Of a stretch of DNA of 10,399 nt, positions 1-6,937 are shown piece by piece (the stretch's first letter is position 1; every line of letters starts with the position of its first letter). The notes beneath the pieces are model-generated. The model was not told where the DNA came from. It saw only the letters and a list, made by a program, of their open reading frames with translations, and did not search any database. Both the position numbers and the translations under genes were made by a program. This stretch comes from CAXBID01 sp049791475 (GTDB lineage Bacteria > Bacteroidota > Bacteroidia > Flavobacteriales > Flavobacteriaceae): contig JBAQZZ010000101.1 in NCBI GenBank assembly GCA_049791475.1, positions 1 through 10,399 on the forward strand, given 5' to 3'.

Positions 1-2
1 CT

Positions 3-191
3 TACACACCAAAACCTAATAAAATTAAAGGTTGGCAAAGCTATTGGGTTTTTGGTTTATACAATGCTTACAACCGAAGAAATGCTGCATCCATAACTTT
101 CGGACAAAATGAAACCACCGGACAAAATGAGGCAACAAGGTTATCTATTTTTGGAATAGTGCCATCAATATCTTATAATTTTAAACTTTAA
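3..191 (+). CDS. TonB-dependent receptor, C-terminal fragment (5' end outside the window)
   Basis: Frame 3 is open from the window edge to a TAA at 189-191 and encodes about 62 residues. The segment has alternating polar and aromatic residues typical of outer-membrane beta strands (SYWVFGLYNAYNRRNAAS, then a final strand RLSIFGIVPSISYNFKL). The stretch YWVFGLYNAYNRRNA resembles the penultimate strands of Bacteroidota SusC/TonB-dependent receptors, where a 'svyNaynrrNp' pattern is common. The protein would import a substrate across the outer membrane using TonB energy; the substrate cannot be told from this piece. It lies 4 bp upstream of a DUF4249 lipoprotein gene, a frequent partner of such receptors, which supports the call. 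A short duplicated stretch (QNETTG/QNEATR) lies in the turn before the last strand. The protein ends in Leu rather than the usual terminal Phe. Confidence 0.8.
   Translation, partial: YTPKPNKIKGWQSYWVFGLYNAYNRRNAASITFGQNETTGQNEATRLSIFGIVPSISYNFKL
101..130 (+). repeat. 12-bp direct repeat with 18-bp period inside the receptor gene
   Basis: CGGACAAAATGA occurs at 101-112 and again at 119-130. The 18-bp period equals six codons and so keeps the reading frame. It duplicates a GQNE-containing turn just before the last beta strand of the receptor. It looks like a small in-frame slippage duplication in a loop. Confidence 0.6.
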
Positions 192-195
192 GGTT

Positions 196-1017
196 ATGCG
201 AATACTAAAATATATTTTATCGGCAATTCTACTTTTAATAGTAACTTCTTGTGAAGATGTTATAGATGTAGAACTAAATACAGCACCTCCAAGATTAGTA
301 ATTGATGCGGCCCTTAATTGGGAAAAAGGAACAGATGGTAAAAACCAAGTTATAAAACTAAGTCTTACCGCTCCTTTTTTTAATAGTGAAATTCCACCAG
401 CTACGGGGGCAACCGTTATGGTAACAGATTCAAATAATAATACGTTTAATTTTATTGAAGATGGAAGTACTGGTATTTACATAAACAACACATTTATTCC
501 AGAAATTAATGGCGTTTATAATTTAAATATTACATACAATAATGAATCTTATACAGCTACCGAAACCCTTATGTCTGTTGTTCCTATAGAATCTGTGGAA
601 CAAAAAAATGATGGTGGTTTTTCTGGTGATGAAATTGAACTAAAAGCTTTTTATACAGACCCAGAAGGTGTAGATAATTTTTATTTATTTGACTTTAATA
701 TTGTAAAATTCAGTACAACTTTTATTGAAGTTTATGATGATGAATTCACAGATGGTAACAGAATTTTTGCTTTTTATTCCAATGATGATATGCAGTTAGT
801 TGATGAAGTTATTATTACCAATTATGGTATTTCTGAACGCACTTATGAATTTTATAATATTCTTTTAGAACAGACAGACGAAAACAATGGCGATCCTTTT
901 GAAACGCAACCAGCTTCGGTAAGAGGAAATTGTATAAATATAACCAACCCAGATAATTATCCGCTAGGTTATTTCCGAGCTTCTGAGGTTTCAGTATTTA
1001 GCTATTTTATTGAGTAA
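196..1017 (+). CDS. DUF4249 family lipoprotein
   Basis: This 273-residue protein has a lipoprotein signal: a basic start (MRILKY), a hydrophobic core at about residues 7-16, and a lipobox VTSC with Cys19. Acidic residues follow the cysteine (E20, D21, D24). The mature N-terminus VIDVELNTAPPRLVIDA matches the opening I know from DUF4249 proteins ('vi.vdl....p.lVI.g.i'). The rest alternates beta-rich segments with acidic loops, without transmembrane segments. DUF4249 proteins have no established biochemical role. They usually sit directly downstream of a TonB-dependent receptor, as here, with only 4 bp between the genes. The likely role is a periplasmic or surface-exposed partner of that receptor, which is inference. 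The acidic residues just after Cys resemble lipoprotein export signals described in Bacteroidota. The ATG at 196 is the only start that keeps the signal peptide intact. Confidence 0.85.
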   Translation: MRILKYILSAILLLIVTSCEDVIDVELNTAPPRLVIDAALNWEKGTDGKNQVIKLSLTAPFFNSEIPPATGATVMVTDSNNNTFNFIEDGSTGIYINNTFIPEINGVYNLNITYNNESYTATETLMSVVPIESVEQKNDGGFSGDEIELKAFYTDPEGVDNFYLFDFNIVKFSTTFIEVYDDEFTDGNRIFAFYSNDDMQLVDEVIITNYGISERTYEFYNILLEQTDENNGDPFETQPASVRGNCINITNPDNYPLGYFRASEVSVFSYFIE

Positions 1018-1160
1018 TTACTTCATTTCAATAATACTATTGTTAAAATTTAGTTATAATTACTGTAAAACAATAAAATTATGATGATATTATCTAAAAT
1101 AAAATCTAACAAATAATTTTTTATTTACTTTTAACCATCATCAATCAAAAAACATATTAA

Positions 1161-2405
1161 ATGAATAAAAAAAGAATTGCCTATATAGTGGGTGCAATTA
1201 TCTTAATAATTATTGCATACTCATATTTTAATTCAAGTAGCGAAAAAGATGCATCCCTTACTACAAAGGTTGTAAAAGGCACTTTTCTAAATGAAGTTTA
1301 TATTTCTGGCGAAGCACAATCTACTAGTTCAAAAGAGATTAATGGTCCCAGTAACGCTAGAAGATTCAATATTTATCAAATAAAAATACAAGATTTAGTA
1401 GCTGAAGGCACCATTGTAAAAAAAGGAGATTATATTGGAAAATTAGATGCTTCTGAAGTTAATGGGAAAATAAATGAAGCCCAGTTAAACTTAGAAAAAG
1501 CCCAATCGAAATACACACAACAACAACTAGATACTACACTTACCCTAAAACAAGAACGAAATTCAATAAAAGACCTACTATATGATATTGAAGAAGATAG
1601 TTTAGAGTTAGAACGCTCAATATACGAGCCACCAGCTACTATTAGATCATTAGAGAACAAGATAGAAAAGACAGAACGCGATTTAAAAGAAAAAAAAGCA
1701 GATTACTCTATAAAAAAGAGACAGGCTAATGCAAAAATGATTGAAGTAGGTACTGAGGTCTCTAAAATTTCCAAACAAATTGAGGAATTACTTGAACTAC
1801 AAAAAGAATTTACTATTTATTCTGATGATGATGGTATGGTAACTTATGTTAAAGAATGGAACGGTACAAAAAAGAAAGTTGGATCAACTATATCACCATG
1901 GGAACCAGCCATAGCTAGTTTGCCTGACTTAACAAAAATGGAGTCTAAAACCTATAGTAATGAGGTTGATATTAGAAAAATAAAAAAAGATTTAATTGTA
2001 AAGGTTGGTTTTGATGCCTTTCCAGATATAGAACTTGATGGAATTATAACAGATGTTGCTAATGTAGGAGAAACTAAGGCTGGTTCAGATATTAAACTTT
2101 TTCAGGTTTTAATAAAATTGAATGAAACAAATAAGAATATTAGACCAGGAATGACAACCTCAAACAAAATATTAATTGATAAAAAAGAAGATGTTTTAAT
2201 GATTCCCCTAGAAGCTATTTTTGCAAATGATTCCATTAGTTACACTTTTGTAAAATCGGGTTTATCAATTGATAAAAGACAAGTTGAATTGGGTCTATCT
2301 AACAACGAAACTGTAATTATCAATAATGGATTAAAAGAAGGTGATATTGTTTATTTGAGTAAACCAGAAGATTCAGATAATAAGAGTATAACATTATTAA
2401 AATAA
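1161..2405 (+). CDS. Periplasmic adaptor (membrane fusion protein) of a MacAB-type exporter
   Basis: This 414-residue protein begins with a short basic stretch and one hydrophobic segment at about residues 7-23 (IVGAIILIIIAYSYF) with no lipobox, so it is probably anchored in the inner membrane with the rest in the periplasm. Residues 77-100 (DLVAEGTIVKKGDYIGKLD) form the first half of a biotinyl-lipoyl-like domain. Residues 103-215 are rich in Lys, Glu and Gln and look like a long alpha-helical coiled-coil hairpin. Residues 217-245 (DDDGMVTYVKEW) return to the lipoyl domain. Residues 255-340, including NIRPGMT, match the beta-barrel domain, followed by a membrane-proximal domain. This order is typical of HlyD/MacA-type adaptors linking an inner-membrane transporter to TolC. 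Its stop overlaps the permease ATG by one base, and TolC follows, giving a complete adaptor-permease-outer-membrane-factor order. The exported substrate is unknown. Confidence 0.88.
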   Translation: MNKKRIAYIVGAIILIIIAYSYFNSSSEKDASLTTKVVKGTFLNEVYISGEAQSTSSKEINGPSNARRFNIYQIKIQDLVAEGTIVKKGDYIGKLDASEVNGKINEAQLNLEKAQSKYTQQQLDTTLTLKQERNSIKDLLYDIEEDSLELERSIYEPPATIRSLENKIEKTERDLKEKKADYSIKKRQANAKMIEVGTEVSKISKQIEELLELQKEFTIYSDDDGMVTYVKEWNGTKKKVGSTISPWEPAIASLPDLTKMESKTYSNEVDIRKIKKDLIVKVGFDAFPDIELDGIITDVANVGETKAGSDIKLFQVLIKLNETNKNIRPGMTTSNKILIDKKEDVLMIPLEAIFANDSISYTFVKSGLSIDKRQVELGLSNNETVIINNGLKEGDIVYLSKPEDSDNKSITLLK

Positions 2406-3760
2406 TGATATTAAACAAAATACTTTTAGAAAAACTAAAATCTAATTTTGGTGAAGCTTATTGGTTTATTAAAACGAACAAGGTTAGAACTTTTTTAACG
2501 GCATTAGGCATTATTTTTGGTGTAGCCTCAGTAATTACAATGCTAGCCATTGGAAATGGTGCAGAAAAAGAAATATTGGCTCAATTAGAATTAGTAGGTG
2601 TTAACAATATTGTTGTTACTCCTATACCAGACGAAGAAAATGAAAATACTGAAGAAAGCGATGAAAATAATAGCCAAACTGAATCCAAAAGGTTTTCTAA
2701 AGGTCTTGATATATTAGACGCTTTAAGTGCTCAAAAAAATATTCCTAGTATAAAACTTGTTAGCCCAGAAATAATTTTAAATACCTATGTTATTAATAAT
2801 GGTAGGCAAAATTCTGTTAAATTAGTTGGTATTTCTCCGTCCTTTTTTGAATCTTCAAATATAAACTTAGAAAACGGTAAAAATTTTTCAGACTTCCAAA
2901 TTAAAAATGCTTTACCTGTATGTATAGTGGGCAAAAAAGTAGAAAAAAAATTATTTACCGGCCAAAGTGCATTAGGAAAACAAATTAAAGTAAAAGATGT
3001 TTGGTTAAAGGTCATAGGTGTTATTGAGGAAAAATTAATATCTGATAAAGCACAAGAAAATTTAGGTATTAGAGATTTAAATGAAGATGTCTTCATACCA
3101 ATAAATACGTTCTTAGTCCGCTATAAAGATCGAAAAATAATTAGTGATAAAATTGGTACTCAAAATAGGAATCAAAATGGCCCAAAAAAGAGAATCCCAA
3201 GAGGTAATTATCATCAAATTGATAAATTAACAGTTCAAGTTTCAAATTCAAATGAACTAAAAGCTACTGCAGAAGTATTAAGTAAAATGCTTAAACGCAG
3301 ACATAATGATGTATTAGACTTTGAAATAACCATTCCAATTCAACTATTAAAACAACAACAAAAAACGAAACAAATTTTCAATATCGTTTTAATCATTATA
3401 GCAGGAATATCATTATTAATTGGAGGTATTGGAATTATGAATATTATGCTGGCTTCCGTATTAGAACGTACGAAAGAAATAGGAATAATTCGAGCTATTG
3501 GTGCCACTGAAGAAGATGTTATTTTACAATTTTTATCAGAATCTGTTCTTATAAGTGTTGGTGGTGGTATTATAGGTATTATACTTGGTGTTATTGGTGC
3601 TTATATAATAGAAATTTTTTCAGGAATAGAAACCGTACTTTCTATAAAATCTATTATGATTTCATTCTTTATAGCCGTTGCTGTGGGTTTAATCTTCGGA
3701 ATATTTCCAGCAAAAGCAGCCGCTAATAAAAAACCTATTCAAGCTTTAAGATCTGAATAA
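2405..3760 (+). CDS. MacB/FtsX-type ABC transporter permease without a fused ATPase
   Basis: This 451-residue protein has the MacB permease layout. TM1 is at about residues 29-50 (LTALGIIFGVASVITMLAIG), followed by a large periplasmic domain at about 52-320 and three C-terminal helices at about 325-350, 381-405 and 414-437. The sequence IGGIGIMNIMLASVLERTK followed by EIGIIRAIGA is the classical FtsX/MacB signature; the part after TM2 forms the coupling region that contacts an ATPase. The C-terminus FPAKAAANKKPIQALRSE is also typical. E. coli MacB carries an N-terminal ATPase domain on the same chain, whereas this protein begins about 25 residues before TM1. No Walker A motif is present in it, so an ATPase must come from elsewhere. 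An acidic, Asn/Glu-rich insertion lies at about residues 76-95 in the periplasmic domain. The gene shares TAATG with the adaptor gene and lies 6 bp before the TolC gene, indicating one transcript. Confidence 0.88.
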   Translation: MILNKILLEKLKSNFGEAYWFIKTNKVRTFLTALGIIFGVASVITMLAIGNGAEKEILAQLELVGVNNIVVTPIPDEENENTEESDENNSQTESKRFSKGLDILDALSAQKNIPSIKLVSPEIILNTYVINNGRQNSVKLVGISPSFFESSNINLENGKNFSDFQIKNALPVCIVGKKVEKKLFTGQSALGKQIKVKDVWLKVIGVIEEKLISDKAQENLGIRDLNEDVFIPINTFLVRYKDRKIISDKIGTQNRNQNGPKKRIPRGNYHQIDKLTVQVSNSNELKATAEVLSKMLKRRHNDVLDFEITIPIQLLKQQQKTKQIFNIVLIIIAGISLLIGGIGIMNIMLASVLERTKEIGIIRAIGATEEDVILQFLSESVLISVGGGIIGIILGVIGAYIIEIFSGIETVLSIKSIMISFFIAVAVGLIFGIFPAKAAANKKPIQALRSE

Positions 3761-3766
3761 TAACAC

Positions 3767-5227
3767 ATGAAAAAAATACTCATCCTCATTATTATTGTTT
3801 TTCCATTATTCAATAATGCACAGTCAAAAAAATTAACACTAACTGAAGCTATCAATATAGCAAAGAAGAAATCACCTGATTATAAAATCAATTTAAATAG
3901 AAACCAATCAAATTATTGGAGGTTTAGGCGTTATAAAGCTAGTTTTTTACCTGAGCTAAGACTTAACGCTGTTTTGCCAGAATATAGAAATGCGGTACGA
4001 AGAATAACAAATGATGTGGGACAGGATATTTTTGTAAACCAAAATCAATTATTAATTGAGGGTGGTCTATCCATATCACAAAGTGTCCCTTATACTGGTG
4101 GAACGTTATCAATTAACACCAACCTTGAACGTGTTGAGCTCTTTGGGCTTGATGATAATATAGGGTATTCAGTAATTCCTTTTACGGTTAATTATTTTCA
4201 AAATTCAATTTTTTATAATCAGTTTAAATGGGATAAAAAAATTGAACCACTAATTTACGAAGAGTCAAAAAGGGATTTTGTTGAAACCATGCAGCAAATA
4301 TCTGTAAACACATCCGTTCGTTACTTTGATTTGCTAAAAGCACAGATGCAGCTTGCTATTTCCGAAACTAACTTAAAAAATCAAGACACATTATATCAAA
4401 TAGCAAAAGGAAGATATAAAGTAGGAAAAATTGCCGAAAATGAGCTATTACAAATGGAATTAAGATTCTTAAATTCGAAAAATAGAGTTACCACAGATAT
4501 GGTCGAATTAAAAAGAGCATCACAAAATTTAGCACGGTACTTAGAACTGGATACTGAAGATTTAAAATTAGATGTTCCAGAACAACTACCCCTTTTTGAT
4601 GTAGATATAGATAAAGCATTAAATGAAGCACAGTCTAATAGAAAAGTGGTTATAGAATTTAGAAGAAAACGTTTGGAAGCCGAAAAAGAAGTCGCATTTC
4701 AAAAAGGAAACAATAGGTTACAGCTAGGTGTATTTGCCAATTTTGGTGTTTCTCAAAACGGAGATGATTTTAATAATTTGTTCAATAACTTTAACAAACA
4801 GCAAAGTGTAAGAGTTACAGTTGGTATCCCCATATTTGATTGGGGAGTATCCAAATCAAGACGTAAAATGGCAGAAGCTGATTTAGATTTAACCAACAAT
4901 AATATAAATCAAGATAGGCAAGAATTTGAACAAGAAATATATTTACATGTATTAAACTGGTCCAATCAAAGAGATTTTTTGTTTACTGCCGAAAAAGCTC
5001 AAGAAGTATCCATGAAGCGTTATGAAATTTCTAAAAAAAGGTATGTTTTAAATAAAATAACCATTACAGATTTAAATATTGCTTTGGAAGAAAGAGATAA
5101 AGCTGTATTTGATTACTTGAATTCTCTTCAAAAATTCTGGCGAGATTATTACATATTAAGACAGCTGACACTTTATGATTTTATAAATGATAAAAAGATA
5201 GAAGTTGAAGATATTCTTTATGATTAA
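3767..5227 (+). CDS. TolC family outer-membrane efflux protein
   Basis: This 486-residue protein starts with a cleavable-looking signal peptide (MKKILILIIIVFPLFNNAQS, probable cleavage after AQS near residue 20), so it is exported. The mature part begins KKLTLTEAINIAKKKSPDY, the usual first helix of outer-membrane efflux proteins. Two OEP-type repeats are visible. The first is around residues 170-262, with the conserved GRYKVGKIAENELLQMEL stretch. The second is around 385-472, with KKRYVLNKITITDLNIALEE followed by a long helix. Residues 85-150 and 315-360 are beta-rich (for example VRVTVGIPIFDWG) and would contribute the outer-membrane strands. It would form a trimeric channel-tunnel joining the adaptor encoded two genes upstream. 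The 6-bp gap after the permease gene supports cotranscription. The length is normal for the family. A short stop-to-start gap of 29 bp separates it from murQ. Confidence 0.9.
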   Translation: MKKILILIIIVFPLFNNAQSKKLTLTEAINIAKKKSPDYKINLNRNQSNYWRFRRYKASFLPELRLNAVLPEYRNAVRRITNDVGQDIFVNQNQLLIEGGLSISQSVPYTGGTLSINTNLERVELFGLDDNIGYSVIPFTVNYFQNSIFYNQFKWDKKIEPLIYEESKRDFVETMQQISVNTSVRYFDLLKAQMQLAISETNLKNQDTLYQIAKGRYKVGKIAENELLQMELRFLNSKNRVTTDMVELKRASQNLARYLELDTEDLKLDVPEQLPLFDVDIDKALNEAQSNRKVVIEFRRKRLEAEKEVAFQKGNNRLQLGVFANFGVSQNGDDFNNLFNNFNKQQSVRVTVGIPIFDWGVSKSRRKMAEADLDLTNNNINQDRQEFEQEIYLHVLNWSNQRDFLFTAEKAQEVSMKRYEISKKRYVLNKITITDLNIALEERDKAVFDYLNSLQKFWRDYYILRQLTLYDFINDKKIEVEDILYD

Positions 5228-5244
5228 AACTCCCGATTAATTCT

Positions 5245-5252
5245 TATTTTTG
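5245..5252 (+). promoter_or_regulatory. Possible Bacteroidota -7 promoter element before murQ
   Basis: TATTTTTG matches the Bacteroidota sigma-ABfr -7 consensus TAnnTTTG exactly. It ends 4 bp before the murQ ATG at 5257, so a transcript starting there would have almost no leader. No convincing TTTG -33 element lies at the expected distance; the nearest is a weak TTTA at 5217-5220. In AT-rich DNA such an 8-mer can occur by chance, so support is limited. Confidence 0.25.
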
Positions 5253-5256
5253 ATTC

Positions 5257-6078
5257 ATGAGTTTTATAAAAACAACCGAGCAAGATTCAAACTACAACCA
5301 TCTGGAAAAGATGACTGTTTCTGAGTTATTGACCAACATTAATAATGAAGATAAAAATGTGCCTCTCGCAGTTGAAAAAGCACTACCACAAATAGAAAAA
5401 CTTATTTCTCAAATAGTTATTAAATTAAAAGAAGGCGGTCGTTTATTTTACATGGGAGCTGGTACTAGTGGCCGATTAGGTATACTTGATGCATCTGAAT
5501 GTCCACCAACTTTCGGTGTCTCTCACGATTTAGTAATCGGGCTTATTGCTGGAGGTGATTATGCGATTAGAAAAGCAGTAGAATTTGCTGAAGATTCACT
5601 TACCCAAGGTTGGGAAGATTTAAAAACTTATAATATATCAGATAAAGATGTGGTGGTTGGTATCGCAGCATCTGGCACAACTCCTTATGTTATTGCTGCT
5701 TTAGAGGCTAGCAACAAACATAACATTATCACAGGTTGCATAACGAGTAATAAGAACAGTCCGTTATCACAAACGGCTAAATTTCCAATTGAAGTTATTG
5801 TAGGACCCGAATTTGTTACTGGTAGTTCACGAATGAAAGCAGGAACTGCTCAAAAGCTAGTTCTCAATATGATTACCACAACAGCCATGATTCAACTTGG
5901 GCATATCAAAGGCAATAAAATGGTTGATATGCAACTAAGTAATAACAAATTGGTTGACAGAGGCACAAAAATGATAATGGCAGAACTAAACATCTCAAAA
6001 AACGAAGCACAAATATTACTTAATAAGTATAAAAATGTGCGATTAGCAATTCAAAATTATAACAATGGAAACCAATAA
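5257..6078 (+). CDS. murQ: N-acetylmuramic acid 6-phosphate etherase
   Basis: MurQ cleaves the lactyl ether of N-acetylmuramic acid 6-phosphate, giving GlcNAc-6-phosphate and D-lactate, in cytosolic recycling of cell-wall sugars. The 273-residue protein carries the family signatures: a SIS-type sugar phosphate isomerase fold with MGAGTSGRLGILDASECPP at residues 66-84, GLIAGGDYAIRKAVEFAEDS at 95-114, VVVGIAASGTTPYVIAALE at 132-150, and TGSSRMKAGTAQKLVLNM at 188-205. From my memory of E. coli MurQ, the catalytic glutamates Glu83 and Glu114 correspond to Glu81 (ASECPP) and Glu112 (FAEDS) here. The start at 5257 reproduces the E. coli N-terminus in length and pattern. The protein is about 25 residues shorter than E. 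coli MurQ at the C-terminus, which I believe is common in Bacteroidota. It overlaps the next gene by 14 bp. No MurNAc kinase or transporter gene is adjacent. Confidence 0.95.
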   Translation: MSFIKTTEQDSNYNHLEKMTVSELLTNINNEDKNVPLAVEKALPQIEKLISQIVIKLKEGGRLFYMGAGTSGRLGILDASECPPTFGVSHDLVIGLIAGGDYAIRKAVEFAEDSLTQGWEDLKTYNISDKDVVVGIAASGTTPYVIAALEASNKHNIITGCITSNKNSPLSQTAKFPIEVIVGPEFVTGSSRMKAGTAQKLVLNMITTTAMIQLGHIKGNKMVDMQLSNNKLVDRGTKMIMAELNISKNEAQILLNKYKNVRLAIQNYNNGNQ

Positions 6079-6301
6079 AACAGATAAAACAATACTTTTT
6101 AAAGGCATTAAAATTTTAATATTTGCCCTTTTAAGTCTCGTAATTGGACCAATATTTATGCATTTTGCACTTGGTGATAAAGAAAACGCACTTTATATTC
6201 CTATGTTAATTGTTGGGTATTTAATTTGTGCTATGGCAGTAATATTACTATTTAAAGGGATAAATACCATTATGAATAGTCTATTTAAAAAGAAAGAGTA
6301 A
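6065..6301 (+). CDS. Small DUF6095-like two-helix membrane protein
   Basis: This 78-residue protein has two hydrophobic segments at about residues 14-36 (GIKILIFALLSLVIGPIFMH) and 43-65 (LYIPMLIVGYLICAMAVILL). A short polar turn (GDKENA) joins them, with charged ends (METNKTDK and KKKE). The pattern IGP near the end of the first helix, LYIP at the start of the second and a closing FKGI..IM..LF matches my memory of the flavobacterial DUF6095 family; this was not searched. The motif LFKGI occurs at both ends (residues 11-15 and 62-66), giving slight internal symmetry. The start codon lies 14 bp inside murQ in another frame, so the two are probably translationally coupled. The function of the family is unknown, and a role in cell-wall recycling would be guesswork. 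The stop TAA abuts the stop of the convergent gene on the other strand. Confidence 0.75.
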   Translation: METNKTDKTILFKGIKILIFALLSLVIGPIFMHFALGDKENALYIPMLIVGYLICAMAVILLFKGINTIMNSLFKKKE

Positions 6302-6802
6302 TTAGTTTAGAGTAGTTTGCTTCGGCGTAGTAGGATTGTATCCAAAATCTGAATCATTAATCACTATCCCCAAACTATCAAAAATATAATTTATTATGGC
6401 GTAGTGGTGAATCGTATGGCTATTACCTTGTGCCAATAGAGCACCATAAGTATAAGGAATCTGTGTTTTTCCTAATCCTAAATCATCAATAACTAAAACG
6501 GTATCGTTTATATCAAATGATGCAGAACTTAATCTTCCAATTATTAAATTCAGATAATCTTGAGCACATTCACAATCAGCTTCTACAGCTTTATTTCTAC
6601 TTCGCGCAGTTAAGTCAATTCTATTTTCAGAATTAGCATTAAAAATACAATCATAAAAATCTAGAATATGCCTAATATGCGTTCCAATACTGGAATGGTA
6701 AGGTGGAACCGAAGAATCACACAATTGGGCGTTGGATAAATTATCTAATAAAACTTGAGATTTCTGAAGTGTTTTTAAAGTAGATTGGATGATTACATTC
6801 AT
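6302..6802 (-). CDS. DinB-like four-helix-bundle protein, probable metal-binding
   Basis: This 166-residue soluble protein has no signal peptide. The stretch SSIGTHIRHILDFYDCIF (residues 37-54) is the characteristic second helix of the DinB/YfiT-like superfamily, with His42 and His45. SHTIHHYAIINYIFDSLGI (128-146) is the fourth helix, with His129, His132 and His133. A histidine on helix 2 plus an HxxxH pair on helix 4 (His129/His133) is the usual metal-binding triad of this fold. Most members have no proven reaction; some are thiol transferases, and others are only known as DNA-damage inducible genes. I cannot assign a specific function. The gene is convergent with the DUF6095 gene, its stop codon beginning at the very next base. 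It is followed upstream by a 135-bp gap holding a 13-bp palindrome that may be an operator. Confidence 0.78.
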   Translation of the reverse strand: MNVIIQSTLKTLQKSQVLLDNLSNAQLCDSSVPPYHSSIGTHIRHILDFYDCIFNANSENRIDLTARSRNKAVEADCECAQDYLNLIIGRLSSASFDINDTVLVIDDLGLGKTQIPYTYGALLAQGNSHTIHHYAIINYIFDSLGIVINDSDFGYNPTTPKQTTLN

Positions 6803-6833
6803 GGATACTAAATTAATTAAATAATTTGAATTT

Positions 6834-6870
6834 CATAATTAGATTATCGTTTAGTCTAAACACCTCAAAA
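6834..6870 (-). promoter_or_regulatory. Weak candidate promoter of the DinB-like gene
   Basis: Read on the minus strand, TTTTG (6870-6866) and TAATTATG (6841-6834) resemble the Bacteroidota -33 TTTG and -7 TAnnTTTG elements, with one mismatch in the second. The spacing is 24 nt, slightly longer than usual. The downstream element lies about 31 bp before the ATG. This is the best match between the two minus-strand genes, but it is weak. Confidence 0.25.
6849..6861. promoter_or_regulatory. 13-bp palindrome, possible operator
   Basis: GTTTAGTCTAAAC is a perfect inverted repeat of 6-bp arms around a single central T. It sits 47 bp upstream of the ATG of the DinB-like gene, between the candidate -33 and -7 elements. 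The position and symmetry fit a repressor dimer site, but no cognate regulator is in the window. Confidence 0.35.
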
Positions 6871-6937
6871 TCCTTACATAAAAAAAACTAATCGTCATTC
6901 GTAAGAGCACAAAGTGAGACGTAAAAATATATTTAGG

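Noticed and set aside
1038..1075. Inverted repeat TATTGTT/AACAATA before the export operon
   Set aside because: Seven-base arms 24 nt apart in very AT-rich DNA are expected by chance. I found no exact -7 element in this 143-bp gap either.
1430..1660. Minus-strand open frame of 76 codons inside the adaptor gene
   Set aside because: It is antisense to a well-supported coding region, is rich in Ser and Phe as expected from reversed Glu/Lys codons, and matches no family.
2785..3096. Minus-strand open frame of 103 codons inside the permease gene
   Set aside because: It is the antisense shadow of the conserved periplasmic domain of the permease, with no recognisable motif or start context.
1161..5227. 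RND (AcrB-type) efflux system
   Set aside because: The adaptor and TolC would fit, but the inner-membrane gene is a four-helix MacB/FtsX permease, not a 1000-residue RND pump.
6880..6930. Possible terminator of the helicase gene (eight Us on the minus strand)
   Set aside because: The T-run is real, but only a 4-bp CGTC/GACG pairing and a 3-bp CAC/GTG hairpin precede it, too weak to call.
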